Position numbers and translations under genes: made by a program. The notes beneath the pieces are model-generated. The model did not search any database and was not told the DNA's origin. It saw only the letters and a program-made list of their open reading frames with translations. This document shows, piece after piece, positions 16,002 to 23,904 of a stretch of DNA of 33,257 nucleotides. The stretch covers positions 1 through 33,257 of the forward strand of contig JAIBBI010000046.1 in assembly GCA_019694755.1 (NCBI GenBank), written 5' to 3'. Position 1 is the stretch's first letter, and each line of letters opens with the position of its first letter. Origin of the DNA: Gemmataceae bacterium. GTDB lineage: Bacteria; Planctomycetota; Planctomycetia; Gemmatales; Gemmataceae.

Positions 16002-16408
16002 GACGACGCCTCGCCCTGCTTGCGGTGCTGGCGCATATCTGTCTGATGTGCCTCGGCGAGCAACTGCTTTACCGTCTCCATCGTGGCCGGGCCCGGGTTC
16101 AGCACGCAGACCCAGTACATCTTGCCGTAGACCGGGTGCGGCATCAGGCGGTCGAGCGCGGTATAGTCGTGTTCCGCCGGGCCGGGGAACAACTCCGCAA
16201 ACCGCTGCTTGCTGACGCCGATGTTCAGCCGGTAAACGCCCGGCCGGTTGAGGTCCGACACCTGATCGTGGGCGTCGCTGGTCACGAGCGTGGCAAACGG
16301 GAACATCTTCTCCGGGTCGGTGAAGAAGTAGCTGTCGCCCGCCGCGTCGGTGACGCCGATGTCGGGAAACGTGGTCACGATGTACTCGCGGATCGCCGAC
16401 TCGTTCAT
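15998..16408 (-). CDS. DUF6194 family protein
   Basis: A 136-residue protein from the ATG at 16408, with GGGAGG eight bases upstream. The frame extends further upstream but that part is arginine-rich shadow sequence. The sequence DSYFFTDPEKMFPFATLVTS, RPGVYRLNIGVSKQRFAELF, DYTALDRLMPHPVYGKMYWV and CVLNPG are strong signatures of DUF6194, a small soluble domain of unknown function. The last residues (RKQGEASS) end at a TAG that is the GTAG head of the inverted REP at 15978-16001, so the repeat defines the protein's C-terminus. It is divergent from the sulfatase gene. Confidence 0.88.
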   Translation of the reverse strand: MNESAIREYIVTTFPDIGVTDAAGDSYFFTDPEKMFPFATLVTSDAHDQVSDLNRPGVYRLNIGVSKQRFAELFPGPAEHDYTALDRLMPHPVYGKMYWVCVLNPGPATMETVKQLLAEAHQTDMRQHRKQGEASS

Positions 16409-16561
16409 CCACAAGCCCTCCCCGGCCAGACAAGCCGATCTCCGGCGCGACGGGGCGTTGCCGGGCACTCCGGTCAACCTACACGCCCCGCGGATCAGGT
16501 GCAGCGCAGATTTCCGCGGCTGCCGCCCCGCAACGGCCCGGTCGCCCGCGGCTGAGGGGCG

Positions 16562-16581
16562 AATCAAAGTAGAATGACCCC
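16562..16581 (+). repeat. AAAGTAGAATGACCCC-family repeat, single copy
   Basis: AATCAAAGTAGAATGACCCC, followed by a T6 run, lies between the divergent DUF6194 and sulfatase genes. It differs at one of 20 bases from the copy at 11195-11214. Confidence 0.7.
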
Positions 16582-16612
16582 TTTTTTGGTGGAGCACCGA
16601 CTGCCCGGGGGA

Positions 16613-16618
16613 TAGACT
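16613..16618 (+). promoter_or_regulatory. Possible -10 element (TAGACT) of the sulfatase gene
   Basis: GATAGACTAT sits about 60 bp upstream of the sulfatase start. An identical TAGACT precedes the GH25 operon at 29710. The preceding -35 region is not clear. Confidence 0.35.
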
Positions 16619-16677
16619 ATCACCGCCGCCGGCCCGGGCGGCGGGTCGATGTGTCAAACAGTCCGGGGGTCGCGGTG

Positions 16678-18294
16678 ATGACAGCAGCAATCCGGCTCAT
16701 GATCCCGTTCGCCCTGCTTCTGCTGGCCGCCCCGGTGGCGTCGCTCGCCGCCGACCCGGGCAAGCCGAACATCCTCCTGATTGTCGCGGACGACATGGGC
16801 TTTTCGGATGCCGCCTGTTATGGTGGCGAGATCGCGACTCCCCATCTCGACCTGCTGGCGAAGAACGGCATCCGGTTTACTCAGTTCTACAACACGTCCC
16901 GCTGCTGGCCTTCGCGCGCCGCCATCCTCACGGGCTATTACGCACAACAGGTCCGTCGCGATGCCGTGCCCGGCGTGAAGAGTGGCGCGCAGGGCGCCCG
17001 GCCGGTATGGGCACGGCTCCTCCCGGAACTGCTGAAGCCGTGCGGGTATCGCTCCTATCATTCGGGCAAATGGCACGTCGACGGAAAGCCCCTGCAAAAC
17101 GGGTTCGATCATTCCTACAGCCTGAATGACCACGACCGACACTTTTCCCCCCGCCAGCACACAGAAGACGACAAGCCCCTTCCTCCGGTCCCCATCCAGA
17201 CGGGTTACTACTCGACCACCGCCATCGCCGACCATGCCATCAAATGCCTGAAAGAACACGCCGAGCGTTACCCGCACCAGCCGTTTCTGGAGTACCTCGC
17301 CTTCACGGCGCCGCACTTTCCGCTCCAGGCCTCCGCCCATGACATCGCTCCCTACCGCCAGACTTACCGTCCGGGCTGGGATGTCCTTCGCGAGGCCCGG
17401 TGGCGGCGCCTGAGGGAATTGAACATCGGCGGCACTTCGCTCGCCGCCATCGAGCGCGATATCGGTCCGCCCTACGCTTTTGCCGACGCCATGAAGAAAC
17501 TCGGCCCCCACGAACTCAACCGGCCCACGGCCTGGTCGGATCTCAACGCCGAACAGAAGGAGTTTCAATCAAACAAGATGGCGGTTCATGCCGCCATGGT
17601 GGACCGGATGGACCGCGAGATCGGCCGGGTGCTGGCTCAGATCCGAACCATGGGAGCCTGGGACAACACCCTTGTTTTCTTCCTTTCCGACAACGGCGCG
17701 AGCGCCGAGATCATGGTCCGCGGCGACGGGCATGATCCCCACGCCGAATGTGGCACGGGCGCGACATTTCTCAGTATCGGTCCGGGCTGGTCAAGTCTCG
17801 CCAATACACCATTTCGCCGCCACAAGACCTGGGTCCATGAAGGCGGCATCGCCACACCACTGATCGTTCATTGGCCGCAAGGCATCGCCGCCCGCGGGGA
17901 AACTCGGCACACCCCCGGGCATGTGATCGACATCGTGCCGACCATCCTCGATGCGGCCGGGTGCAAACCCGTCGCGACATGGCACGTCCAACCCGTCCCG
18001 CCCGCGCCCGGTAAAAGTCTGCTACCGTTGTTCGCCAAGGACGGCTCCGTCCCCCGCGACTCGCTCTGGTGGCTGCACGAGGGCAATCGCGCCCTCCGGG
18101 TCGGTGACTGGAAGATCGTCGCGGCCGGCAAAGACAGCCCGTGGGAGTTGTACGATCTGAGCAGCGATCGCTCGGAATCCAGGAACCTCGCCCGGGAGAA
18201 GCCGGACAAAGTACGTGAACTGGCTGCCCTCTGGACGAAGCAGTTCCAGGAATACACCGCACTGGCCACGAAGGACATCCCGGCCGGTAAATGA
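16678..18294 (+). CDS. Secreted FGly-dependent sulfatase (arylsulfatase family)
   Basis: A 538-residue hydrolase of sulfate esters, probably from sulfated polysaccharides. A signal peptide (IRLMIPFALLLLAAPVASLA) leads into PNILLIVADDMGFSDAACYG, whose Asp38-Asp39 ligate calcium. The active-site motif is CWPSRAAILTG with Cys76, the residue converted to formylglycine by a maturase not seen in this window. Later blocks HSGKWH, FLEYLAFTAPHFPL and NTLVFFLSDNGAS are also typical, and the ending WELYDLSSDRSESRNLA is the usual sulfatase C-terminus. I chose 16678 (MTAAIRLM) over 16651 because the signal peptide then starts cleanly. The gene stands alone and the substrate cannot be read from the sequence. 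Confidence 0.93.
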   Translation: MTAAIRLMIPFALLLLAAPVASLAADPGKPNILLIVADDMGFSDAACYGGEIATPHLDLLAKNGIRFTQFYNTSRCWPSRAAILTGYYAQQVRRDAVPGVKSGAQGARPVWARLLPELLKPCGYRSYHSGKWHVDGKPLQNGFDHSYSLNDHDRHFSPRQHTEDDKPLPPVPIQTGYYSTTAIADHAIKCLKEHAERYPHQPFLEYLAFTAPHFPLQASAHDIAPYRQTYRPGWDVLREARWRRLRELNIGGTSLAAIERDIGPPYAFADAMKKLGPHELNRPTAWSDLNAEQKEFQSNKMAVHAAMVDRMDREIGRVLAQIRTMGAWDNTLVFFLSDNGASAEIMVRGDGHDPHAECGTGATFLSIGPGWSSLANTPFRRHKTWVHEGGIATPLIVHWPQGIAARGETRHTPGHVIDIVPTILDAAGCKPVATWHVQPVPPAPGKSLLPLFAKDGSVPRDSLWWLHEGNRALRVGDWKIVAAGKDSPWELYDLSSDRSESRNLAREKPDKVRELAALWTKQFQEYTALATKDIPAGK

Positions 18295-18442
18295 CGGTGT
18301 CCATCTCCCGCCCGTTTCGCCCGCACAGCTCGCCGGCCCGTGTGGCCACGGGGCCCCGCGTCAACGCTGGCGGGCAGGACGCCCACCCGGCGTCGGCCAC
18401 CCCGGGTCGGTCGGGTAGCCCCGCCACAGGTCGACAGCCTCC

Positions 18443-18637
18443 TCACGCCGTGAACGCCAGCGAGTCGACGGCGCAGAACTCGGCCATCTCCGGCCGGGCC
18501 GGCTGACACGACTCGCGGGTGATCTCCGCGGCCATCTGCTTGCTCAGCCACAGTACCCGGCCGATGTCCCGCAACAGGGCGCGGACTTCGGCTTCCTGGC
18601 GACGGGTGATGGTGCGGGTGTTTTTGACAGTCTTCAT
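18443..18637 (-). CDS. Small hypothetical protein
   Basis: A 64-residue frame from the ATG at 18637 (MKTVKNTRTITRRQEAEVRA), followed by a helical stretch LLRDIGRVLWLSKQMAAEIT and a tail ending in AVDSLAFTA. It is basic at the N-terminus and has no signal peptide. Similar short helical proteins are common in planctomycetes, but I do not recognise a named family. It is convergent with the sulfatase (148-bp gap). It could be spurious, although its composition is protein-like and it lies in otherwise empty sequence. Confidence 0.5.
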   Translation of the reverse strand: MKTVKNTRTITRRQEAEVRALLRDIGRVLWLSKQMAAEITRESCQPARPEMAEFCAVDSLAFTA

Positions 18638-18993
18638 GATCGGCCCCTGTATGGTGTGTGATGCGGACACGGGATTACCATTCGCACGCCGCATGCCACA
18701 CCGGGCCGGATTCCGCGGATAGTTCGCAAGTCGCTATCGCAGCACGAGTTAAATCGGAAGCCCCGCGGCCCGCCCCCGGCCGGCTTTTGTACCCGCGATT
18801 GCACAAGCTACAACTTGAGAGAATTCTTGCGAAATGGCGAATTTCCCTACCACGCAGCCCTACAATCGCCACCCCATTACCCGCGCCGCGCAGCGGAGCG
18901 CTGCAACAATCCAAATCGTAACGCAAACAACCGTTAGCCGCGACGCGCAGCGGAGCGCTGCATCCATCCGCGTCGTGACCCCAACACTCCCCC
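18638..18993. repeat. Non-coding region with two GCAGCG-hairpin repeats
   Basis: GCGCAGCGGAGCGCTGC occurs at 18888-18904 and again at 18945-18961, 57 bp apart. Each folds as GCAGCG-GAG-CGCTGC with flanking similarity (CCGCG.CGCGCAG). It lies just beyond the 3' end of the HNH gene, so it may act as a transcription barrier or belong to another dispersed palindrome family. Nothing else recognisable is seen in this 356-bp stretch. Confidence 0.6.
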
Positions 18994-19812
18994 TCACGCC
19001 ACAAACACCCGCTCGCGGTGATACCGCAGCGCCGCCGGGTCCGGCGCAAACCGCCTGGGCAACTCCAGCGGCCGGCCTTCAATCTCCAGGAGCGAACACG
19101 TCAGCTCGGCCGACCGCGACCGCTCCCGCAGCGACGCCGACACCAGCACCCGCCCGGCGTCGTCGACTCCGATCAGCCCGCGGTCGAACGCCCGGTCGAG
19201 CAGCGCGTTGAGTGCGAGGCCGTTGGTCGGGTCGGCCCGGCGTTTCTCCGATTCGCTCCAGGGAATGATGTGCGACGCCACCAGAAGTTCCGGCACCGCC
19301 AACCCGGTGATCGCACACCGCCCCTCGTACGACGCCAGCACCGCCCCGCGGAAAAACGATTGCAGCCGACGGACGCGCACCGTACTCTCCCGGTCCGACG
19401 GACCCGCGGGCCCGGCGAGTCCGGTCGCGGCATCGCCGATGCCGAACCGCTCGGCCGCCTCCTCCGCCTGCTCGGCCAGCCGGCTCGCATCGTCGGCGAA
19501 CTCCTGCCAGATGTCGCGGTCGCCCCGGCTGACGTTGCCCAGGCCCTGCTGCGGCAGTTGCGGATCGAGGGCCGCGAAGTTGCTGGCCTTCATCGCCAGT
19601 GCCCCGGGCGACCGCCCGATCTTCGCCGCCAGCGCGACAATCTCCGGGTTCGTCCCATGAAGCCGCCCGAACGGCGTCCGCATGTACAGCCGCAACGCCA
19701 TCAACAACTGATCGCGGGTACATTCATCAACCGCACCGCGGGCGCGGAGGGCACACCGACTCACGACATCGGCGCCAAGCGAGAATTTTGGCACCTGCCG
19801 CGGGAAACTCAA
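18994..19812 (-). CDS. HNH endonuclease-like protein (HNH_2 type), coupled to the DUF2075 helicase gene
   Basis: A 272-residue protein. The N-terminal part [20 protein letters not shown] followed by [20 protein letters not shown] then ASNFAALDP resembles the helix-turn-helix-like region found before HNH_2 domains. The nuclease core is [10 protein letters not shown] (Cys166), ASHIIPW (His181), [20 protein letters not shown] (Asn197). In the family pattern as I recall it, a histidine stands in ALHDRAFD, but here Leu205 replaces it, so the metal site may be damaged. The start is probably the TTG at 19812, which overlaps the TGA of the upstream helicase gene by four bases. A later GTG in the N-terminal stretch cannot be excluded. 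The pair is probably translated together. Confidence 0.8.
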   Translation of the reverse strand: MSFPRQVPKFSLGADVVSRCALRARGAVDECTRDQLLMALRLYMRTPFGRLHGTNPEIVALAAKIGRSPGALAMKASNFAALDPQLPQQGLGNVSRGDRDIWQEFADDASRLAEQAEEAAERFGIGDAATGLAGPAGPSDRESTVRVRRLQSFFRGAVLASYEGRCAITGLAVPELLVASHIIPWSESEKRRADPTNGLALNALLDRAFDRGLIGVDDAGRVLVSASLRERSRSAELTCSLLEIEGRPLELPRRFAPDPAALRYHRERVFVA

Positions 19813-21791
19813 CCGATCATCGGAATCCCGACGCTGGCGAGGTAGTCAAACGTCTGGTCGTAATACTCGTGCCTACGTGTGGGATCTGAATCGGCTCCTT
19901 TCGGAACAACGATGACCATTCCCTGGCGGGCACGAGTGAGCAGCACGCGATAGGCGTTCTTGAGATACGTCTTTCGTTCCGGCTTCCTGATCTGGTTCCA
20001 TCGGTCTCCGCAGAACGACCAGTGCTGCCATTCTCCGGGGCTATAGCGGAAGTCGGCGTCCCATGTCACGCACGTCCAATCGAGTTCCAGTCCCTGTACT
20101 AAGAACTCCGAAGCCACGTCCTCCAGGTAGTAAGAGGATCGAACATCTTCTTTTCCGTCCAAGAACCAGTGAATCGGATCGACCGGCGATCGGACATCGA
20201 TGGCATGGGGCTTCAATCGCTGAGCTTGCGACGACACGACAATACCGTATCGTTCAGTACCGCGAGCCTTGTTTCGCAACCAACTCTTGGCAACCGGCAT
20301 ATCGCGACTCAGCACGATGGGGTAGTTGCGATCAATCGTCTTCCATGTTCGCCGGGCCTCCTCAAGTTCCTGATCGAGCAGTTGCTTCACGAGGAGCGAG
20401 ACTTTTTCCGCCCGGAACGAGCGCATCGAGACGCCGAGGTGCAACTCGTCGCGGACAAAACAGTTGGGTAGTTGCTTCGCCATATCGAGCGATTGGCCCG
20501 CGGCATACTCGCTGTCCGTCATCTTGGATGAGAGGTAAACGTGCCAATGCGGATACGCCCTTGTCAGTGACTCAATCCACTCGCCAATGCCGGCCTCGCC
20601 CGTGTTGATTTCTTGGCCACCGCCGACAAGGCAAACGATGACGGCCCAATCAGCATGGCGGTCCATGCACGAGATAAGAAACTCCGGCTCTGACAGGTCA
20701 AAGTCTGCAACACCCTTCTTTCGACTCATGAAAGAGGCGGTCTGCCCCTTGTTCCAGGCCCTCTGAGCCTCATCGAAAAGCACGACGTGCTCTATCGGAG
20801 CACCGGAACTGACCAAGCAATCGTCCCGGAAGTGGTGAACATTTTGTACGAAGGCCTTCACTTCGCTGAGGGCTTTGGCCTTGGTCAGTCGAGTTCCATT
20901 CTCCTTCTGACGTCGAACACGGTCACGTGCCAGGGCTTCTCGCAGGATCGCCACCAGCGGTCCGTTCCCAGAAAGGAAGACGCTGTATAGCTCCGAGTCC
21001 TTGTCGATGTGTTGCGTAGCGATGTTCAAACCGACCAGTGTCTTGCCGGCGCCGGGAACTCCGGTCACGAAACAGATCGACTTGTGCCCAGCCGAGCGTG
21101 ATCGCTCGATCACTTCGGAAATCGCGTCCGAGGTTTGTGTCAGATTGATCGCCCCGGCATCGCTCCTTGAAATCTCAGAGACAGAGTGACCACCGTAAAG
21201 GGCGATTGCGGCTTCGATGATGGTCGGTGTCGGGCAATATCGCCCGGCTTCCCATTTAGAGGCATCGATTTCAACGTCGGCAACAAACTCCAAGACCTTT
21301 TCAATCACTTCGGGAAGCATGCCCTCGCCACAGGAGATTGGCCCCAGAAGTTTGTCGTTCAGCGGCGTGGTCGTGACAGCGAACGTGGAGGAAGGCGCCT
21401 TCGTAGCGATGAGTACCGGTGCAATGCTACAGTTGTGGCTGGTCTCGTGAAAGTTCTTGAGATCCAGTGCGTAGTCCGTGACCTGATCGACCGCATGGGC
21501 CGGGAAGTCCTTTTCGCCAACTTTGAACTCGAGAACGAAAATCACCGCGCCGAGAAGAAGCACGACATCGATTCGCTTCCCGAGCCGCGGTATCGAATAC
21601 TCGAAGTACACTCTACCGCGGTCCCGGTACGGCCCCAGCACTTCCTTGAGAATCCGAATCTGACCTGACCATGCACGAGTCTGAGTCGTCTCAACGGAAA
21701 ACTCCGAACCGCTCGTTAGGATTCCGACGATCTCATCTTCGGACCTTTCAAGAAACGTCGCAATCGAGTCGGAGTAATAGGCGCGTTTCAT
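19809..21791 (-). CDS. PD-(D/E)XK nuclease-like plus DUF2075 helicase/ATPase protein
   Basis: A 660-residue protein from the ATG at 21791. The first ~120 residues hold RIDVVLL (Asp75) and VFVLEFKVG (Glu88, Lys90), the D...ExK pattern of a restriction-like nuclease fold. The rest is a DUF2075 superfamily 1 ATPase: Walker A GVPGAGKT (244-251), Walker [13 protein letters not shown] (335-346), [12 protein letters not shown] (561-572) and [17 protein letters not shown] (612-628), the last two corresponding to helicase motifs V and VI. It probably acts on nucleic acid, coupling ATP hydrolysis to cleavage or remodelling (inference). Codon use is visibly less GC-rich than in neighbouring housekeeping genes, which suggests transfer. 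The HNH gene follows with a four-base overlap. Confidence 0.88.
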   Translation of the reverse strand: MKRAYYSDSIATFLERSEDEIVGILTSGSEFSVETTQTRAWSGQIRILKEVLGPYRDRGRVYFEYSIPRLGKRIDVVLLLGAVIFVLEFKVGEKDFPAHAVDQVTDYALDLKNFHETSHNCSIAPVLIATKAPSSTFAVTTTPLNDKLLGPISCGEGMLPEVIEKVLEFVADVEIDASKWEAGRYCPTPTIIEAAIALYGGHSVSEISRSDAGAINLTQTSDAISEVIERSRSAGHKSICFVTGVPGAGKTLVGLNIATQHIDKDSELYSVFLSGNGPLVAILREALARDRVRRQKENGTRLTKAKALSEVKAFVQNVHHFRDDCLVSSGAPIEHVVLFDEAQRAWNKGQTASFMSRKKGVADFDLSEPEFLISCMDRHADWAVIVCLVGGGQEINTGEAGIGEWIESLTRAYPHWHVYLSSKMTDSEYAAGQSLDMAKQLPNCFVRDELHLGVSMRSFRAEKVSLLVKQLLDQELEEARRTWKTIDRNYPIVLSRDMPVAKSWLRNKARGTERYGIVVSSQAQRLKPHAIDVRSPVDPIHWFLDGKEDVRSSYYLEDVASEFLVQGLELDWTCVTWDADFRYSPGEWQHWSFCGDRWNQIRKPERKTYLKNAYRVLLTRARQGMVIVVPKGADSDPTRRHEYYDQTFDYLASVGIPMIG

Positions 21792-21902
21792 TCTGCGATC
21801 CCGGGCCGGGTCCACGTTTGATATGCGTGGATACGACCTGGTGTAGCGATGCCGATGAACTCGGCGAGACGGGCCACTAGCCATTCACCGCCTGCGGTTT
21901 TG

Positions 21903-22055
21903 TTACTCCGTGTCTCCCGTGATCAGCGCCATGTATCTCGAATACGCGTATACGCGGTCGCGCTGCCGGCCGGATGTCTCCGAGAGTATCTCGACCCGGC
22001 AAAGCGACTCGATGGCCTTGGTCGCTGTGGGCTTCGTCGTCTTGAGCAAATCCAA
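21903..22055 (-). pseudogene. C-terminal remnant of a Fic family protein
   Basis: Read on the minus strand, LDLLKTTKPTATKAIESLCR followed by VEILSETSGRQRDRVYAYSR then YMALITGDTE and TAA is the winged-helix tail that closes many Fic (AMP-transferase) proteins. The frame is cut upstream by stop codons exactly where the 385-bp repeat begins (22057). The Fic core motif HPFxxGNGR is absent, so this is a dead fragment. The break at the repeat boundary suggests the gene was truncated by insertion of, or recombination at, that repeat. Confidence 0.7.
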
Positions 22056-22056
22056 G

Positions 22057-22440
22057 GGCAAGAAAAGGGGTCAGGTTAGATTCCGTCGCCTGTTCGACCA
22101 TAGGCTGACGGATCGACAGACACTTGATGCGGGGCATGAGGCGGGGTCCGGATGCCGTGGGGAAGCCGACCGGGGGCTCTGGTTGACGATAGGAGCGGGC
22201 GCGGCCGGCAGGATTCGGTGTGCCCTCCGGGCCCAGGTCAGTTGGAGTCGCCGCGTACCCCGGCCTTCAGCCGGGGCTAAGCTCGGTGTGCCCTTCGGGC
22301 CCGCGAAGCACCCGTGGCTCGGCAGGAGCCGGGCACAAGAAGGAAACGCTCCACGTCGCCCGGAGCAGATGCGTGACCGCCGGCGCGATTGGATGTAGGA
22401 TTCATTTTGCCGGAGTTGCCAGAGACGACTTTCAACGTTG
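22057..22440. repeat. 385-bp direct repeat, copy 1
   Basis: Begins GGCAAGAAAAGGGGTCAGG and ends at ACGTTG. It matches 23511-23897 in the same orientation at roughly 90 percent by eye. It contains a perfect hairpin CCCCGGC-CTTCA-GCCGGGG (22258-22276), a second hairpin around GGCAGGAGCC, and on the minus strand a short frame MPRIKCLSIRQPMVEQATES that resembles the start of an ASCH-domain protein. A diverged partial third copy lies at about 24698-24782. Confidence 0.88.
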
Positions 22441-22492
22441 GGGACGGCTGGGTGGCCGGCCACCAAAACAGTAAGAGGAGGTCAAACAAAGC

Positions 22493-23293
22493 ATGTTTGA
22501 GTGGCTCGAAGAAGAGATGGCCCGGATCAAGACCCGGAAGTTTCATCTTGTGGACGGTCCAGCACCTGCCGAACTTCGGCAAGCGGTGGAGTCGTGTAAG
22601 CTTCCACTGCCTCCGTCATACAAGGAATTTGTATTGCGGTTCGGCAATGCTGAGTTGTATCGGTACAGTACGAATTACTATGTAACGATATTTGCTGGGC
22701 CTCGAGAGGCAGAGAACTTGGATGGTGAAGCATTTGTCCAATTTGGGCGAACTTGGACATCGTATGCCTATTTTCGGGAGTCACTTCTAGTACAGAGCAA
22801 AGAATCGCCAGTGTTTGAATCGTTTCAGAATGGTATGCGAAAGACTGCGGATGGCTTTGACGAATGGTTGAAGACGAAAAGTATAGCGGCACGAAAGCGA
22901 TTTAAGAAGGTAGAATGGGAGGCCATCGAAGCAGGCCCGACTCCCTTCACCGATCATGAACGTGCCGTCGTGGCGGCCCGGAAGCAGTTTCGATGGCGTG
23001 TTGTCGGCGTCGCCCCGAATGAAGACCTGCGCTTCGAGATTCACAATGGATCGGCCATGACACTGCCATACTTGTCGGTTGGCATCCGTGGAAAAATGCG
23101 CCCGCCAAAGACCGGGCCGCTGGAAGGTGGCGGCTATCTTCCGACAGTTTCGATCCATCCGGGCGAAACCAGATTGCTCGAATACGATTGTTACAAGCAA
23201 TTTATTGCTCCCGAAGACACGGAAGTATTTGAATTGCCTGAACCGGGACCGGAAGACCGGGAGCAGTATTGGGAATTTAAATCGTCGGCCTGA
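22493..23293 (+). CDS. SUKH-like (SMI1/KNR4 family) protein, possible immunity protein
   Basis: A 266-residue protein with a strong ribosome site (AGGAGG, about 11 bases before the ATG). Residues ~20-60 contain ELRQAVESCKLPLPPSYKEF then VLRFGNAELYR, the characteristic SUKH block that begins with an L-P-SY--F motif. The C-terminal third (YLSVGIRGKMRPP, LPTVSIHPGETRLLEYDCYK) looks like an added beta domain that I do not recognise. Many SUKH proteins neutralise toxins of polymorphic toxin systems. No toxin gene is present here; the gene lies between two 385-bp repeats, so a toxin may have been lost or never co-inherited. Base composition is visibly lower in GC than the surroundings, consistent with horizontal transfer. 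Confidence 0.7.
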   Translation: MFEWLEEEMARIKTRKFHLVDGPAPAELRQAVESCKLPLPPSYKEFVLRFGNAELYRYSTNYYVTIFAGPREAENLDGEAFVQFGRTWTSYAYFRESLLVQSKESPVFESFQNGMRKTADGFDEWLKTKSIAARKRFKKVEWEAIEAGPTPFTDHERAVVAARKQFRWRVVGVAPNEDLRFEIHNGSAMTLPYLSVGIRGKMRPPKTGPLEGGGYLPTVSIHPGETRLLEYDCYKQFIAPEDTEVFELPEPGPEDREQYWEFKSSA

Positions 23294-23510
23294 TCGCTGA
23301 CGGGAATGAAAGGCTTGCTTCAGCGCTCAGCCAATTCGTTCAGTCGAGACAGTTCCACAAGATATTCGGTATCAGTCGGACCGCCCCGAGGAACACGGCA
23401 TCCCCCATACCGCTGGTCCACTCCTGACAGAATTATTTAGCCCCGTTTCCACGCTGAGCGAGGCGAAGAAATGGGGTCGGGTTAGCCTTTTCGAAGTAGA
23501 ATCGGGATCA
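23294..23510. other. Non-coding gap with GGGGTCGGGTTAG repeat ends
   Basis: About 217 bp. It contains GGGGTCGGGTTAG at 23473, repeated at about 23521 inside the second 385-bp repeat, plus GAAGTAGAATCGGG at 23493 resembling the RAYT-end repeat. On the minus strand a short open stretch ending at 23320 reads protein-like (TEYLVELSRLNELAER), but it is too short to name. Confidence 0.4.
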
Positions 23511-23897
23511 GGCAAGAAAAGGGGTCGGGTTAGATTCCGTCGCCTGCTCGACCATGGGCTGACGGATGGACAGGCACTTGATGCGGGGTATGAGGCGAGT
23601 TCCGGATGCCGTGGGGAGGCCGACCGGGGGCTTCGGTTGACGATAGCAGTTGCGGCCCGCGGCGGCAGGATTCGGTATGCCCTCCGGGCCCGTGGAAGTT
23701 GGAGTCGCCCCGCACCCCGGCCTTCAGCCGGGGCTAAGCTCGGTGTGCCCTCCGGGCCCGCGAAGCACCCGTGGCCCGGCAGGAGCCGGGCACAAGAAGG
23801 AAACGCTCCACGTCGCCCGGAGCAGATGCGTGACCGCCGGCGCGAATGGATGTAGGATTCATTTTGCCGGAGTTGCCAGAGACGACTTCCAGCGTTG
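23511..23897. repeat. 385-bp direct repeat, copy 2
   Basis: Second copy of the repeat at 22057-22440, in the same orientation, with scattered substitutions and small indels. The hairpin CCCCGGC-CTTCA-GCCGGGG is conserved (23715-23733). In this copy the ATG of the ASCH-like minus-strand stretch has become ATA. It ends eight bases before the GTG start of the DUF3800 gene. Confidence 0.88.
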
Positions 23898-23904
23898 CGC
23901 CGAT

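Noticed and set aside
14967-16433. Long minus-strand frame across the end of the surface-protein gene
   Set aside because: It overlaps both the surface gene and the DUF6194 gene in another frame, and its translation has the Arg-rich shadow character.
22389-22492. Hint/pretoxin-like remnant (ETTFNVGDGWVAGHQ) before the SUKH gene
   Set aside because: A faint likeness to the end of Hint domains of polymorphic toxins was seen, but the stretch is too short, and the frame runs out of the repeat into the next gene. It is not strong enough to report as a gene remnant.
23320-23435. Short minus-strand coding fragment (TEYLVELSRLNELAER)
   Set aside because: The composition is protein-like but the fragment has under 40 codons, no start and no recognisable family.
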